Made by a program: the position numbers and the translations under genes | The notes under the pieces: generated by a model | Databases searched by the model: none | Told to the model about the DNA's origin: nothing | What the model saw: only the letters and a program-made list of their open reading frames with translations | NCBI RefSeq assembly: GCF_003075035.1 | Contig: NZ_QCZE01000001.1 | Coordinates: 382,187 to 446,186 of the forward strand | Source of the DNA: Zobellella maritima | GTDB taxonomy: Bacteria; Pseudomonadota; Gammaproteobacteria; Enterobacterales; Aeromonadaceae | Length of the DNA stretch: 64,000 nucleotides | Direction of reading: 5' to 3' | Part shown: piece after piece, positions 35,888 through 44,796 of the stretch | Layout: each line of letters starts with the position of its first letter | Position numbering within the stretch: the stretch's first letter is position 1

Positions 35888-37276
35888 ATGATCAAACGCT
35901 TGGTAGTTTCCCTTTCTTCCCTGATCTTCAGCGTCTTCCTGCTGATGGGAGGAAATAGCTTTGTGATGACCCTGCTGGGGGTCAACCTGGGGTTGAAGAA
36001 GATCGAACCGACCCTGATTGGTAGCATCATGGTCTGTTATTCCATCGGTTTTGTGCTGGGTTCCCTGTATGGTCCCAAGGTGATTGTCCGGGTTGGGCAT
36101 ATCCGGGCCTTCGCGGTATTCAGTGCCGTGCTGGCCAGTTCGACCCTGCTCTTCCCGTTGACCGAGAGCATCATCGTCTGGGCACTGCTGCGCGCCCTGA
36201 GCGGGATCGCCATCGCGGGCAGCCTGGTCGTGATCGAAAGCTGGTTTAGTGCCGTGGTCAGCAATGAGAACCGGGCCACCCTGTTTTTTACCTATCAAAT
36301 TTGTGTCTACCTGGCCGCGACAGCCGGTCAGCTGATGATCGGCCTCACCGACCCGGCGGCGTTCGTGCCCTTTACCCTGGGCGCCATCGTGCTGACGGCG
36401 GCCCTGGTGCCCTTGTCCCTGAGCCGGATGGAGGCGCCGACCATAGAACACAGTGAACAGCGGCTCAGCATCAAATCGATCATTAAGGATTCTCCGCTGG
36501 GCCTGCTGGCTTCCTTGAGCAGCGGCATCCTGATCAGCAGCTTTTATTCGATGGGGCCGGTTTTCGCCATAGAGGTTGGCCTGCCCGTGACCCAGCTATC
36601 CTATTTTATGGCAGCTTCCGTATTCACCTTTATCCTGTTTGCCTGGCCGCTGGGCCGGCTGTGCGACAAGCTGGACCGCAACAAGATCATGGTGTGGATC
36701 AATATGCTGATCGCCGCCAGCGCCTTGGGGGTGGTGTTTAGCGGTCATCTGCATCTCTGGTTGTTGATAGGCTTTTCGTCCCTGTTTATGGGCATGGTGG
36801 CGGCTATCTACCCGGTTGCGGTGGCGATCACCAATGACCGCATGGAAGCCCATCAAATCGTGGCGGCCAGTACCACCTTGCTGTTGAGTTATGGTCTGGG
36901 CAGCTCCCTGGGTCCCTTGTTTAGCTCGTCCATGATGACACTGCTGGGGGCTGAAGGCTTGTATTACGGTTGTGCCGGGGTTGCTTTCCTGCTCGGTGTC
37001 TATGCCTGGATCTGGCAGTGGCGCAGCAAGTCGGTACCTGTGCTCGAGCAGGCCCACTATATACAGACTCCGGTGGAAACGGCCGGTATTATCGTCGAGC
37101 TGGATCCTCGTAATGAAGAGTTTGTCGATGTGCCCCTGGAAGAGGTTTTTCCGGATATGGAAGCCGAGGAAATTGCCGAGGCCCAGGCCAGCCAGATGGA
37201 GCTGGAGTTGCCCGAGCCTGAACCGGAGCCCGAAGAGAAACCGCCGGTTGAACAGTCCCTGGCAACGAATATCTAA
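35888..37276 (+). CDS. MFS transporter (YcaD-like) with acidic C-terminal tail
   Basis: This inner-membrane major-facilitator protein of about 462 aa has 12 hydrophobic segments. It resembles the YcaD/UPF0226-like branch: a short basic N-terminus MIKRLVVSLSSL, GSLYGPKVIVRVGHIRAF in the loop 2-3 region and FAWPLGRLCDKLDRNKI in the loop 8-9 region. The last 80 or so residues are cytoplasmic, rich in Glu and Pro, and end in a Pro-Glu repeat (PEPEPEPEEKPP). Such a tail is unusual for the family. The ATG at 35888 fits the family start; an ATG 24 nt upstream is possible. The substrate is unknown. Confidence 0.85.
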   Translation: MIKRLVVSLSSLIFSVFLLMGGNSFVMTLLGVNLGLKKIEPTLIGSIMVCYSIGFVLGSLYGPKVIVRVGHIRAFAVFSAVLASSTLLFPLTESIIVWALLRALSGIAIAGSLVVIESWFSAVVSNENRATLFFTYQICVYLAATAGQLMIGLTDPAAFVPFTLGAIVLTAALVPLSLSRMEAPTIEHSEQRLSIKSIIKDSPLGLLASLSSGILISSFYSMGPVFAIEVGLPVTQLSYFMAASVFTFILFAWPLGRLCDKLDRNKIMVWINMLIAASALGVVFSGHLHLWLLIGFSSLFMGMVAAIYPVAVAITNDRMEAHQIVAASTTLLLSYGLGSSLGPLFSSSMMTLLGAEGLYYGCAGVAFLLGVYAWIWQWRSKSVPVLEQAHYIQTPVETAGIIVELDPRNEEFVDVPLEEVFPDMEAEEIAEAQASQMELELPEPEPEPEEKPPVEQSLATNI

Positions 37277-37531
37277 CTAACCTATACCACTACATCTCGA
37301 GACAGAGTTGAGGGGCCTCGATAAGGGGGCCCTCTGCGCCTGGCCGGAAGCCACTCCTGCCTGGTGCGGGGGTGCCCCTAAGGGGCAAGGTCGGCATCAT
37401 GCTTCGGCCACATCGCCTGTTGCCACCCCTGACGGTGGATTCATCATGGGTCTTACCCCACCTGATTCATAAAACTGTCAACCCCTTGGGATAGGCTGGA
37501 CTGACCCAACCGCCTGCAAGGAATGACAGTG

Positions 37532-37705
37532 ATGCGTACAACTTTATCTTTGCTTATTCATGAGAACGCCAACCGACTGCGGGCCCGTGAGCCCGAGCGG
37601 GATATTGCTGGCTGTGACGACTGCCGTCTGGCCGAATTGTGGCTCTGGCTGGATGAGCAACAAAGCAAACAGCTCTCGCCCGGCAGGGAGCAGGTTCAGC
37701 TCTAA
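37532..37705 (+). CDS. Small hypothetical protein
   Basis: A 57-aa predicted cytoplasmic protein starts MRTTLSLLIHENANRLRARE and contains a CDDC pair in the middle and the Trp-rich LAELWLWLDEQQ. AAGGA at 37518-37522 is 9 nt before ATG 37532; an ATG at 37523 touches that site. No family is recognised. The single CxxC could bind metal or be redox-active. It stands alone between the MFS gene and a long intergenic region, and could still be spurious. Confidence 0.45.
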   Translation: MRTTLSLLIHENANRLRAREPERDIAGCDDCRLAELWLWLDEQQSKQLSPGREQVQL

Positions 37706-37748
37706 ATAACTGTTCCTCATTGTGCTACAGCAATCAGGCTCGAACGCA

Positions 37749-37788
37749 GACTCGCCATAATCCCATCCTTGGGGGCTCAGCCGCGCCA
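37749..37788. repeat. Copy of dispersed palindromic family (related to 20115-20154)
   Basis: It shares GACTCGCC, CATCCTTG and GGCTCAGCCGCGCCA in the same order and spacing with 20115-20154. A hairpin around GCCATGGATGGC and a distal GCGC-rich arm lie just downstream. Confidence 0.65.
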
Positions 37789-38141
37789 CTGACCGCCATG
37801 GATGGCGGGAATGCCGGAACAGCAGAAGCATTTTCCGGTCCTGGCGCGGAGGGGCTGCTAATCGAATCCTGACTTCTGTCTAAAATGTAGCGGTATTTGT
37901 ATCAGTTATTTAGCGCTATTTGCGTATGTCTCCGCGGATTGGATAGTGGCCTGACGGACAGCCCGGTTCGTCCTTGCCGCATCTCCGTTTGCCGGGCCCA
38001 GGCTCGGCGCCTTTGAGACAGCGCATGTCGGCGGCGGTCAGCGCCGCTTCCCGCCCGGCACCCTGGGCGGACGCCCTTCAATACTCCTTCTGTAGTCCGG
38101 GCCCCTTTCACCGGTGGCCCGGCCTCGTCGAGGGATTTTTA

Positions 38142-38157
38142 ATTAGGTATTGCTAAT
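38142..38157. promoter_or_regulatory. Candidate operator before pmpA-like gene
   Basis: ATTAG and CTAAT are 5-bp inverted arms with a 6-nt spacer in an AT-rich promoter-like stretch 50 bp before the gene. pmpAB-like genes are often controlled by ArsR-type sulfide sensors (BigR/YgaV), whose sites are short AT-rich palindromes; no such regulator gene is in the window. Confidence 0.3.
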
Positions 38158-38206
38158 ATAATGGCTCGCGGTATGATGAGTTCATGCTGATCTAAGGAAG
38201 CCTGTT

Positions 38207-38617
38207 GTGACTGTGGTTAATTTTACCCCCTGGAGTGCCCTGTTCGGCGGCATGCTGATCGGCCTGGGTGCGTTGTTGCTAATGGTGGTGGCCGGCCGGG
38301 TAGCCGGTATCAGCGGCATTATCTCGGGGATCGGCAGCCAGCCCGACAAGGGCTGGCGACTGGCATTCGTGGTTGGGCTGCTGCTGATCCCCCTGCTGCT
38401 GTTTCAGGCCAAGATGGTCGAGGTGCCGTCGCTCGCGGCCGTGGCGCCCGGCAAGCTGTTGCTGGCCGGTCTGCTGGTGGGCGTCGGCACCCGTTTGGGC
38501 AATGGCTGCACCAGTGGCCATGGTATCTGCGGTATGGGGCGGGGCTCGCTGCGCTCTGTGGTGGCGACCCTGGTGTTTATCGTGGCCGGTATGGTCACCG
38601 TCACCCTGCTGAAATGA
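38207..38617 (+). CDS. YeeE/YedE-family transporter half, PmpA-like
   Basis: This 136-aa inner-membrane protein has four or so hydrophobic segments and the hallmark CTSGHGICGMGRGS near the C-terminal half, as in thiosulfate/sulfur-compound YeeE channels. It starts with GTG at 38207, supported by AAGGAA 8 nt upstream. The partner gene starts 10 nt after its stop. Two-gene YeeE pairs (PmpA/PmpB) move sulfur species across the membrane and are commonly sulfide-responsive; the substrate here is inferred from family. Confidence 0.88.
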   Translation: MTVVNFTPWSALFGGMLIGLGALLLMVVAGRVAGISGIISGIGSQPDKGWRLAFVVGLLLIPLLLFQAKMVEVPSLAAVAPGKLLLAGLLVGVGTRLGNGCTSGHGICGMGRGSLRSVVATLVFIVAGMVTVTLLK

Positions 38618-38627
38618 GGTAAGCCTG

Positions 38628-39056
38628 ATGCTGTATGTTATCAGTTTGCTGTCCGGTGGTCTGTTTGGCCTGGGACTGGTGCTCTCGGGTATGATCAATC
38701 CGGCCAAGGTACTGGGCTTCCTGGATCTGTTCGGTGACTGGGATCCCAGCCTGGGGCTGGTCATGGCGGGGGCACTGGCGGTGTATGCGACCGGTTTTTG
38801 GCTGTGGCGCAAACAGCACAGTCAATGTGTGCTGGGCACCGATCTGCCCAGGGTGCCGGCCCCGATGATCGATGCCCGGCTGCTTCTCGGCGCCCTGATC
38901 TTCGGTATCGGCTGGGGGTTGGTGGGCATATGTCCCGGTCCGGCCATCGGCTTGACCGGTAGCCTGCAATGGCAGGCTGGGCTTTTTGTGCTGGCGATGG
39001 CGGCGGGATTCTGGCTGGTGGGTCGTTTGACGGTAGCTGGAAGCGGTAAGCGTTAA
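38628..39056 (+). CDS. YeeE/YedE-family transporter half, PmpB-like (DUF6691)
   Basis: This 142-aa inner-membrane protein is the second half of the pair, 10 nt after the first. It has GLGLVLSGMINPAKVLGFLD in its first third and GLVGICPGPAIG in its last third, the conserved Gly/Cys-containing motifs that line the channel in YeeE-type proteins. It ends before a bidirectional terminator (39102) shared with the converging bcp gene. Confidence 0.88.
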   Translation: MLYVISLLSGGLFGLGLVLSGMINPAKVLGFLDLFGDWDPSLGLVMAGALAVYATGFWLWRKQHSQCVLGTDLPRVPAPMIDARLLLGALIFGIGWGLVGICPGPAIGLTGSLQWQAGLFVLAMAAGFWLVGRLTVAGSGKR

Positions 39057-39101
39057 GCCAGTCAAATTGGCGGACGCTGGGGTGATTGGACCAACCCAAT
39101 G

Positions 39102-39140
39102 AAAAGGCTGCGATCCCTTGCCGGGATGCCGCAGCCTTTA
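39102..39140. terminator. Bidirectional terminator between pmpB-like gene and bcp
   Basis: AAAGGCTGCG-ATCCC pairs with GGGAT-CCGCAGCCTTT. A/T runs on both sides suit the convergent gene pair. Confidence 0.88.
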
Positions 39141-39163
39141 ACATTTTGTTTCCGTTTTCTGGC

Positions 39164-39631
39164 TTACAGCTGATGCAGGTAATCCAGTACCACCTGGTGA
39201 TGATCCTTGGTCTTGAACTTGTCAAACACCTTTTCTACCTGACCCTGTTCGTCTATCAGGAAGCTGATGCGATGGATGCCGTCGTATTCCTTGCCCATAA
39301 ATTTCTTGGGGCCCCAGACCCCGAAGGCGTCGGCTACCGCATGGTCTTCATCGGACAGCAGGGTGAAGTTCAGTTCGTCCTTCTGTTCGAATTTCTTCAG
39401 ACAACTGACCGGGTCCGGGCTGATACCCAATACCACCACATTGCGCTGTGCCAGTTCGGACTGGCTGTCGCGCAGGCCGCAGGCCTGTACCTTGCAACCG
39501 GGGGTCATCGCCTTGGGATAAAAGTAAACCAGTACTTTCTGGCCGCCGAAATCGCTCAGGCTGATGCTGTTGCCGTTCTGGTCCGACAGGGTAAATGCAG
39601 GCGCTGTGCTGCCTTGGCTCAAGTAGGTCAT
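39164..39631 (-). CDS. bcp: Thioredoxin-dependent thiol peroxidase (Bcp/PrxQ)
   Basis: This 155-aa cytoplasmic peroxiredoxin reduces peroxides with thioredoxin. Peroxidatic Cys46 (MTPGCKVQ) and resolving Cys51 (ACGLRD) are spaced as in the atypical 2-Cys PrxQ group, and LLSDEDH follows later. The residue after C46 is Lys where Thr is usual. ATG 39631 is preferred because CGGAG is 5 nt upstream; an in-frame GTG 6 nt earlier would overlap that site. It lies 18 nt after gcvR on the same strand, the same gcvR-bcp pair as in E. coli. Confidence 0.95.
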   Translation of the reverse strand: MTYLSQGSTAPAFTLSDQNGNSISLSDFGGQKVLVYFYPKAMTPGCKVQACGLRDSQSELAQRNVVVLGISPDPVSCLKKFEQKDELNFTLLSDEDHAVADAFGVWGPKKFMGKEYDGIHRISFLIDEQGQVEKVFDKFKTKDHHQVVLDYLHQL

Positions 39632-39649
39632 CCGCACTCCGGTTTTTGG

Positions 39650-40177
39650 TTATTTACGTTTGAGACGAAAACTGTGTCGCTTACTTTCCAGCTCATGGCA
39701 GAGGGCTTCGAAAGCGCGTTCGGCCTCGCCATCGGCAAGACTTTCGGGGAGATTCAATTGAAAGTCGGCCTGGAACAGGCCCGATTCATCACCGCCAAGG
39801 GTCTGGCTTTGCATTGCCTGTATATCCCAGCCCCGGTCGCTGAAGAACTGGGTGCAACGATTGACGATTCCCGGCCGGTCCGGTACCACCAGCTCTACAT
39901 AGGCGCTCAGGGCATAGCTGGGCTGTACCAGTACCTGGGTGCGCTTCATCATGGTGATCAGGGACTGACTCTGACCGAACAGGGGCAGGGTGGTTTCCAG
40001 GCGGGTGATCTGGTTCCAGCTCCCGGACAACAGCAGGATAAAGGTGAATTCATTACCGAAGATACCGAGCCGGCTATCGACAATATTGCAACCGCAATCG
40101 GTGACATGACGGGCCACTTCGTTAACGATGCCGGGTCTGTTTTCACCTATGGCGGTCACCACAAGATGATGGGTCAT
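39650..40177 (-). CDS. gcvR: Glycine cleavage system transcriptional repressor GcvR
   Basis: This 175-aa cytoplasmic protein has two ACT domains, one beginning LVVTAIGENRPGIVNEVA and the second ELVVPDRPGIVNRCTQFF. GcvR binds glycine and blocks GcvA activation of gcvTHP. It is divergent from dapA and co-oriented with bcp, as in enteric bacteria. The GcvA-like LysR gene at 30530 may or may not be its partner; the subfamily is large. Confidence 0.94.
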   Translation of the reverse strand: MTHHLVVTAIGENRPGIVNEVARHVTDCGCNIVDSRLGIFGNEFTFILLLSGSWNQITRLETTLPLFGQSQSLITMMKRTQVLVQPSYALSAYVELVVPDRPGIVNRCTQFFSDRGWDIQAMQSQTLGGDESGLFQADFQLNLPESLADGEAERAFEALCHELESKRHSFRLKRK

Positions 40178-40309
40178 CAGGCTGTCCGAAAATTACTGGT
40201 AAACAAGCCGGTCATGGTAGCACAAATATCCATGGGCTCCAGCGGCTCTCTTGTATTCCACGGGGGGGACCACTACCATACGGGCTCTTGATTACCAACG
40301 GGAATGTCC

Positions 40310-41197
40310 ATGTTCAGCGGCAGCATAGTGGCTTTGATCACCCCCATGACGCTCGCGGGTGAAATCGATTTTGTCAGCCTGGAGCGGCTGGTTCAATATC
40401 ATATCGACAGCGGCACCCATGCCATCGCCGCCATGGGGACCACGGGTGAGTCGCCGACGCTGACCACGGACGAGCATCTGGAAGTGGTCAGGGCGGTACT
40501 GACCTTTGCCGGAGGGCGCATTCCCGTGATCGGTGGCTGCGGCTCCAACAATACCCGTCAGGCCATTCGCCTCAGCCTGGAGATGGAGCGGATGGGGGTG
40601 GCGGCGGGACTGTCGGTAACGCCATACTATAACAAGCCTTCCCAGGATGCCCTGCTGGCCCATTATGGCGCCATTACCCGGGCCAGTGCCTTGCCTCAGC
40701 TCCTTTATAATGTGCCGGGGCGTACCGGTTGTGATCTGCTGCCCGAAACCGTTGCCCGGCTGGCGGAACTTGAGCCGGTGATCGGTATCAAAGAAGCCAG
40801 TGGCCGGCTCGAGCGGGTGAGCCGGCTCAAATCCCTGTGCGGAGATGACTTTCTATTGTTCAGTGGCGACGACGACCTCGGACTGGACTTTGTCCGCCTG
40901 GGCGGGCACGGGGTGATTTCGGTGACCGCCAATGCGGCGGCTGCGGAGATGGCGAGCCTTTATCGGGCGGCATTGGCCGGTGACTGGCCACGAGCGCGCG
41001 CGCTCAACGAACGGCTGATGACGCTGCACCAAAACCTGTTCTGTGATAGCAATCCAATACCAGTGAAATGGGCCTGTATGCAGTTGGGGCTCATCGATAC
41101 ACATATGCCGCGCTTGCCCCTGATCCCCCTGAATGCCTCTGGCCAGGACAAGGTGATGGCAGCGTTGAGCCAAGCGGAGTTAATAGGGCGTGGATAA
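40310..41197 (+). CDS. dapA: 4-hydroxy-tetrahydrodipicolinate synthase
   Basis: This 295-aa TIM-barrel aldolase of lysine/diaminopimelate synthesis condenses pyruvate and aspartate semialdehyde. The Schiff-base Lys lies in IGIKEASG, Tyr in LLYNVPGRT, and MGTTGESPTL is near residue 44. ATG 40310 (MFSGSIVALITP) matches the E. coli start and has GGGA 6 nt upstream; ATG 40304 is an alternative. bamC follows with its start 1-2 nt after the stop, the conserved dapA-bamC arrangement. Confidence 0.96.
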   Translation: MFSGSIVALITPMTLAGEIDFVSLERLVQYHIDSGTHAIAAMGTTGESPTLTTDEHLEVVRAVLTFAGGRIPVIGGCGSNNTRQAIRLSLEMERMGVAAGLSVTPYYNKPSQDALLAHYGAITRASALPQLLYNVPGRTGCDLLPETVARLAELEPVIGIKEASGRLERVSRLKSLCGDDFLLFSGDDDLGLDFVRLGGHGVISVTANAAAAEMASLYRAALAGDWPRARALNERLMTLHQNLFCDSNPIPVKWACMQLGLIDTHMPRLPLIPLNASGQDKVMAALSQAELIGRG

Positions 41198-41198
41198 G

Positions 41199-42209
41199 AT
41201 GGTAAAGAATAAAAGGATACTGGTCGGCCTGCTGGCCCTGACTGCTCTGGCGGGCTGCAGCAGTCCGGAAAAACGCAGCCAGGCCAACCGGGGGTTTGAT
41301 TATCAGCAGGAATCCTTGCGTATCAGGCCCCTGCTGATACCGGCCGGCCTGGATGCCCCGGCCTTTAACAACGAGTTTGTGGTACCGGCCTTATCCGCCC
41401 AGGCCGCCCTGGGTGCCAAAGGCACCGAGCTGGATATCCGTCCGCCGATCCAGATCCTGCCCTTGATCCGTGGCTCACAGGTGGCGGACCAGGGCTCAGC
41501 CCTCTGGTTCTATCAACAGCGCCTGGATCAGCCTCTGGAACAGGAGTTGGCGCAGGCTCTGGAAAGCTTCCTGAAAAAACAGAAGATTGATTTCAACAGC
41601 AATGACCAGGGGTGGCTGACCGACTGGGTCGGTGCCAAGGGTGAGCCTGAACTCAGGTACGTATGGCAGTTTGCACCGGATCCGGTGCGCCGCGCCGTGG
41701 CGCTCTCGGTAACTATCGTCGAGCAGCGCGGTGCTTCAACCCTGCGGCCCCAGGATCGGCAAAGGGCCGAGGCGGTTATGCTCAACGCCTTTTCACTGGA
41801 CTATCAGTCCGCATTGACAGCCCGTGAAAATGAACTGGACAAGGGGCCAATCGGGATTGAACTGGACTCGGCCCAGGGCCGGGTACTGGCAGCCGAGGGT
41901 TACGACCGGACCTGGCGCCGCCTGGTCACCTTGTTGCCGAAAATGGGGTTCGCTATCACCAACCGCCAGCAGGCGCTGGGTTACGTAGATGTTGAATTTG
42001 ATGGCCTGAGCGACGGCAAATGGCAGAAGCTGGGCCTGCCGGCCCTGGATATCCCTGAGGATGAATATCGGATCCAGTTGGGGGATTTGGGGAATCAGAC
42101 CAGTATCATGATCAATGACAAGGAGCGGGTGCCGGTATCGGCCGAGGTGCTGGACCATTTCGGCAGGACGCTGGCCAAGGCCTTCGAGCGTACCGAGCTT
42201 ATCAGGTAA
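41199..42209 (+). CDS. bamC: Outer membrane assembly lipoprotein BamC
   Basis: This 336-aa lipoprotein of the BAM complex has a signal peptide ending in the lipobox LAGC at about residue 20, then an unstructured N-terminal stretch (RSQANRGFDYQQ) that in E. coli contacts BamD. Two helix-grip domains follow, the second around RVLAAEGYDRTWRRLVTLL. The start is taken at ATG 41199, just after dapA; a GTG at 41190 overlapping dapA is possible. Product length is close to E. coli BamC (344). Confidence 0.93.
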   Translation: MVKNKRILVGLLALTALAGCSSPEKRSQANRGFDYQQESLRIRPLLIPAGLDAPAFNNEFVVPALSAQAALGAKGTELDIRPPIQILPLIRGSQVADQGSALWFYQQRLDQPLEQELAQALESFLKKQKIDFNSNDQGWLTDWVGAKGEPELRYVWQFAPDPVRRAVALSVTIVEQRGASTLRPQDRQRAEAVMLNAFSLDYQSALTARENELDKGPIGIELDSAQGRVLAAEGYDRTWRRLVTLLPKMGFAITNRQQALGYVDVEFDGLSDGKWQKLGLPALDIPEDEYRIQLGDLGNQTSIMINDKERVPVSAEVLDHFGRTLAKAFERTELIR

Positions 42210-42254
42210 CCGCAGTCCTTCCCCGGTGGCAGGACATGCGAGGGGGCGGAGCGG

Positions 42255-44597
42255 ATGGGCGAAATCCAGCAGGGATTTATCCTGACCCGGCACAGCCGGG
42301 ATCTGTCGGGTAACACCGAGATAGTGTACTGGCTGTGCAGCGAACAGGGGCCGGTCAAACTGGTGTTGCAAGGCGAGCGACCGCTGTTGATGGTGCCGGT
42401 CGAGGAGGCGTCCTCCATCGCCGGCCTGCTGGCCGGCATCGACTACCAATGGGCCGAACCCGGCTTGCAGACCTTTGAACACAGGCCGGTCGCGGTACTC
42501 TATTTTACCACTCTCGCCAGCCATAAACGGGCGGCAACCCTGCTGCGGGGCGCCGGCATTGTCGTCTATGAAGACGACATCCGGCTCCATGAGCGCTACC
42601 TGTTCAGCCGTTTCATTCAGGGGGCGGTGGATTTTGTCGGCCATCAGCTGCCGGCATCCGGTTATCGTTGTTTTACCCAGCCGCGGCTCAGGCCCGGTGG
42701 CTGGCAACCGACATTCAGCACCCTGTCCCTCGATATCGAATGTTCGGCCAAGGGCGAACTTTACTCAATCGGCCTCTATGGCAGGGGGCTGGCCCGGGTG
42801 CTGATGATAGGGGAACCCGAGCCCGCCGCGACCGATATCTGCTGGGTCGCCGACGAGCCCGCCTTGTTGACCGCCCTTGAGCAGGAGCTCAACCGGTATG
42901 ATCCCGACCTGATCATCGGCTGGAGTCTGGTCAACTTCGATCTGCGACTGATCCTGCAGCGTGCGGCCCTGCATGGGCTGCGGCTGAAGCTGGGCCGGGG
43001 AGGCGAGGCAGCTTATCTGCGCGAGTCCAGCCATAGCGGCCAGGTGTTCGTTACCCTGCCGGGGCGGGTGGCTATCGATGGCATAGACGCGCTCAAGACC
43101 GCCTGTTATCAGTTTGACAGTTTCAGCCTGGAACAGGTAGCGCAGCAACTGCTGGGACGAGGCAAGCAAACCGAGGATGTGGCCAACCGGCTGGCGACCA
43201 TCCAGCGGGATTTTCGCCACAACAAGCCCAAGCTGGCGGCCTACAACCTGGAGGACTGCCGCCTGGTGTGGGATATCTTCGAGCATACCCGGCTGCTGGA
43301 TTTTTTGCGGCTGCGTAGCCAGCTTACCGGGCTCGAGCTGGATCGCAGTGGCGGCTCGGTTGCTGCCTTCACCCATCTCTACCTGCCCCATGTGCATCGA
43401 GCGGGCTATGTGGCGCCCAATCTGCCCGCCGACGGTGGCCTGGCCAGCCCGGGCGGTTATGTGATGGAGTCAAGGCCCGGCCTCTATCGCCATGTGCTGG
43501 TGCTGGATTTCAAGAGTCTGTATCCCTCTATTATCCGTACCTTCAAGATAGATCCCCTGGGATTGGTCCTGGGGCTGCAGGAGGCGGATGCCATCCCCGG
43601 CTTCCGTGGCGGGTTGTTTTCTCGTCACCGGCATTTTTTGCCGGCCATTATCGAGGCCTTGTGGCAACAGCGGGATCAGGCCAAGCAGCAGCAGGACGGC
43701 CCGCGCTCCCAGGCTATCAAGATCCTGATGAACTCCTTTTACGGGGTACTGGGTTCGGGGGGCTGCCGTTTCTATGATACCCGGTTGGCCTCGTCCATTA
43801 CCCTGCGTGGCCATGACATCATGCAGCAAACGGCCGGCTGGATTGAGCGGCAGGGGCACAGGGTGATCTATGGCGACACCGATTCGGTCTTCGTGCTGCT
43901 TGCCGGCAGCCATGACGAGGCTTCGGCCAGCCAGGAGGGGAGGCGCCTGGCTGGCCTGGTCAACGACCAATGGCGGCTGATCCTGGCCGATCAGTTCCGG
44001 TTGCAGAGTCACCTGGAGTTGCAGTTCGAGACCTATTATTCCCGGTTTCTGATGCCTACCATCCGCGGCCGGGAGCAGGGTTCGAAAAAGCGCTATGCGG
44101 GACTGAGCGTAAAGAGTGGCCGGGTGTCGCTGGTCTTCAAGGGCATGGAGACGGTGCGTTCGGACTGGACCCCTCTGGCCCAATGGTTTCAGACCGAGCT
44201 ATATCGGCTGGTATTCGATGACCGGGATCCCAGTGACTTTGTGCGTACTGCCCTGGCGCAGACCCTGGCCGGAGAGCGGGATGCCCAGCTGGTCTATCGC
44301 AAGCGCCTGCGGCGGCCTCTGGCCCAGTATGTAAAGAGCCAGCCTCCCCAGGTGCGGGCGGCCCGGCTGGCCGACGAGCACAATGCCCGGCTGGGGCGCC
44401 CGCTGAACTATCAACGGAAAGGCCATATTCGTTACCTGATCACCCTCAACGGTCCCGAGCCAGAGGAGTACCGCCAGTCGGCCATCGACTACCAGCACTA
44501 TATCGATCGTCAGCTCAAGCCGGTGGCCGATGCCATACTGCCGTTTGTGGGACTGAGCTTCGAGGCGCTGACCGGCCGGCAACTGGGGCTGTTCTAA
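42255..44597 (+). CDS. polB: DNA polymerase II
   Basis: This 780-aa family-B polymerase, close to E. coli PolB (783), acts in translesion and restart synthesis. The N-terminal 3'-5' exonuclease domain has DIECS (ExoI) and a later IGWSLVNFD region. Polymerase motif A is DFKSLYPSIIRTFKIDPLG, motif B lies near KILMNSFYGVLG, and motif C is YGDTDSVF. Both catalytic Asp in motif C are present. It starts 45 nt after bamC. A LexA box was looked for in the short gap and not seen, so SOS control would have to act elsewhere. Confidence 0.96.
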   Translation: MGEIQQGFILTRHSRDLSGNTEIVYWLCSEQGPVKLVLQGERPLLMVPVEEASSIAGLLAGIDYQWAEPGLQTFEHRPVAVLYFTTLASHKRAATLLRGAGIVVYEDDIRLHERYLFSRFIQGAVDFVGHQLPASGYRCFTQPRLRPGGWQPTFSTLSLDIECSAKGELYSIGLYGRGLARVLMIGEPEPAATDICWVADEPALLTALEQELNRYDPDLIIGWSLVNFDLRLILQRAALHGLRLKLGRGGEAAYLRESSHSGQVFVTLPGRVAIDGIDALKTACYQFDSFSLEQVAQQLLGRGKQTEDVANRLATIQRDFRHNKPKLAAYNLEDCRLVWDIFEHTRLLDFLRLRSQLTGLELDRSGGSVAAFTHLYLPHVHRAGYVAPNLPADGGLASPGGYVMESRPGLYRHVLVLDFKSLYPSIIRTFKIDPLGLVLGLQEADAIPGFRGGLFSRHRHFLPAIIEALWQQRDQAKQQQDGPRSQAIKILMNSFYGVLGSGGCRFYDTRLASSITLRGHDIMQQTAGWIERQGHRVIYGDTDSVFVLLAGSHDEASASQEGRRLAGLVNDQWRLILADQFRLQSHLELQFETYYSRFLMPTIRGREQGSKKRYAGLSVKSGRVSLVFKGMETVRSDWTPLAQWFQTELYRLVFDDRDPSDFVRTALAQTLAGERDAQLVYRKRLRRPLAQYVKSQPPQVRAARLADEHNARLGRPLNYQRKGHIRYLITLNGPEPEEYRQSAIDYQHYIDRQLKPVADAILPFVGLSFEALTGRQLGLF

Positions 44598-44708
44598 AGG
44601 GGATTGCTGGACAGCATATGGATAACAGCTGGAGAGGCGGGCGCCGCTTTAGCTAGTGCTATCCGGCCTGCAACCTGTGTTCAAGGCCTGCAGCGCAGGC
44701 CCTGTTTT

Positions 44709-44779
44709 TGTAGGAGCGCCGACCCCGGCGCTATGGTGGTGGCCTTGCGGCCAATCGGTCCGAGGTCGAGTCTCCTACA
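44709..44779. repeat. REP-like palindromic element
   Basis: TGTAGGAG (44709) and CTCCTACA (44772) form outer arms around two inner hairpins (GCGCCGACCCCGGCGC and GGCCTTGCGGCC). The TGTAGGAG arm is reminiscent of REP families in pseudomonads and relatives. Confidence 0.75.
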
Positions 44780-44796
44780 GGATCACTCCCTCGTTC

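Larger units (their letters stand above)
37706..38206. other. 500-bp intergenic region upstream of the pmpA-like gene
   Basis: It holds a copy of the dispersed palindromic family (37749-37788 onward), a GC-rich stretch without coding signs, and an AT-rich promoter-like end with ATTAG-N6-CTAAT at 38142-38157. Confidence 0.6.

Noticed and set aside
39086-40291. 400-codon plus-strand frame opposite bcp and gcvR
   Set aside because: The minus strand encodes two clear conserved proteins over the same DNA, and the plus frame shows no motif.
40178-40309. Lysine riboswitch upstream of dapA
   Set aside because: The gap is only about 130 bp and no conserved lysine-riboswitch core was seen.
42210-42254. 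Possible LexA box before polB
   Set aside because: No CTGT-N8-ACAG pattern is seen in the short gap.
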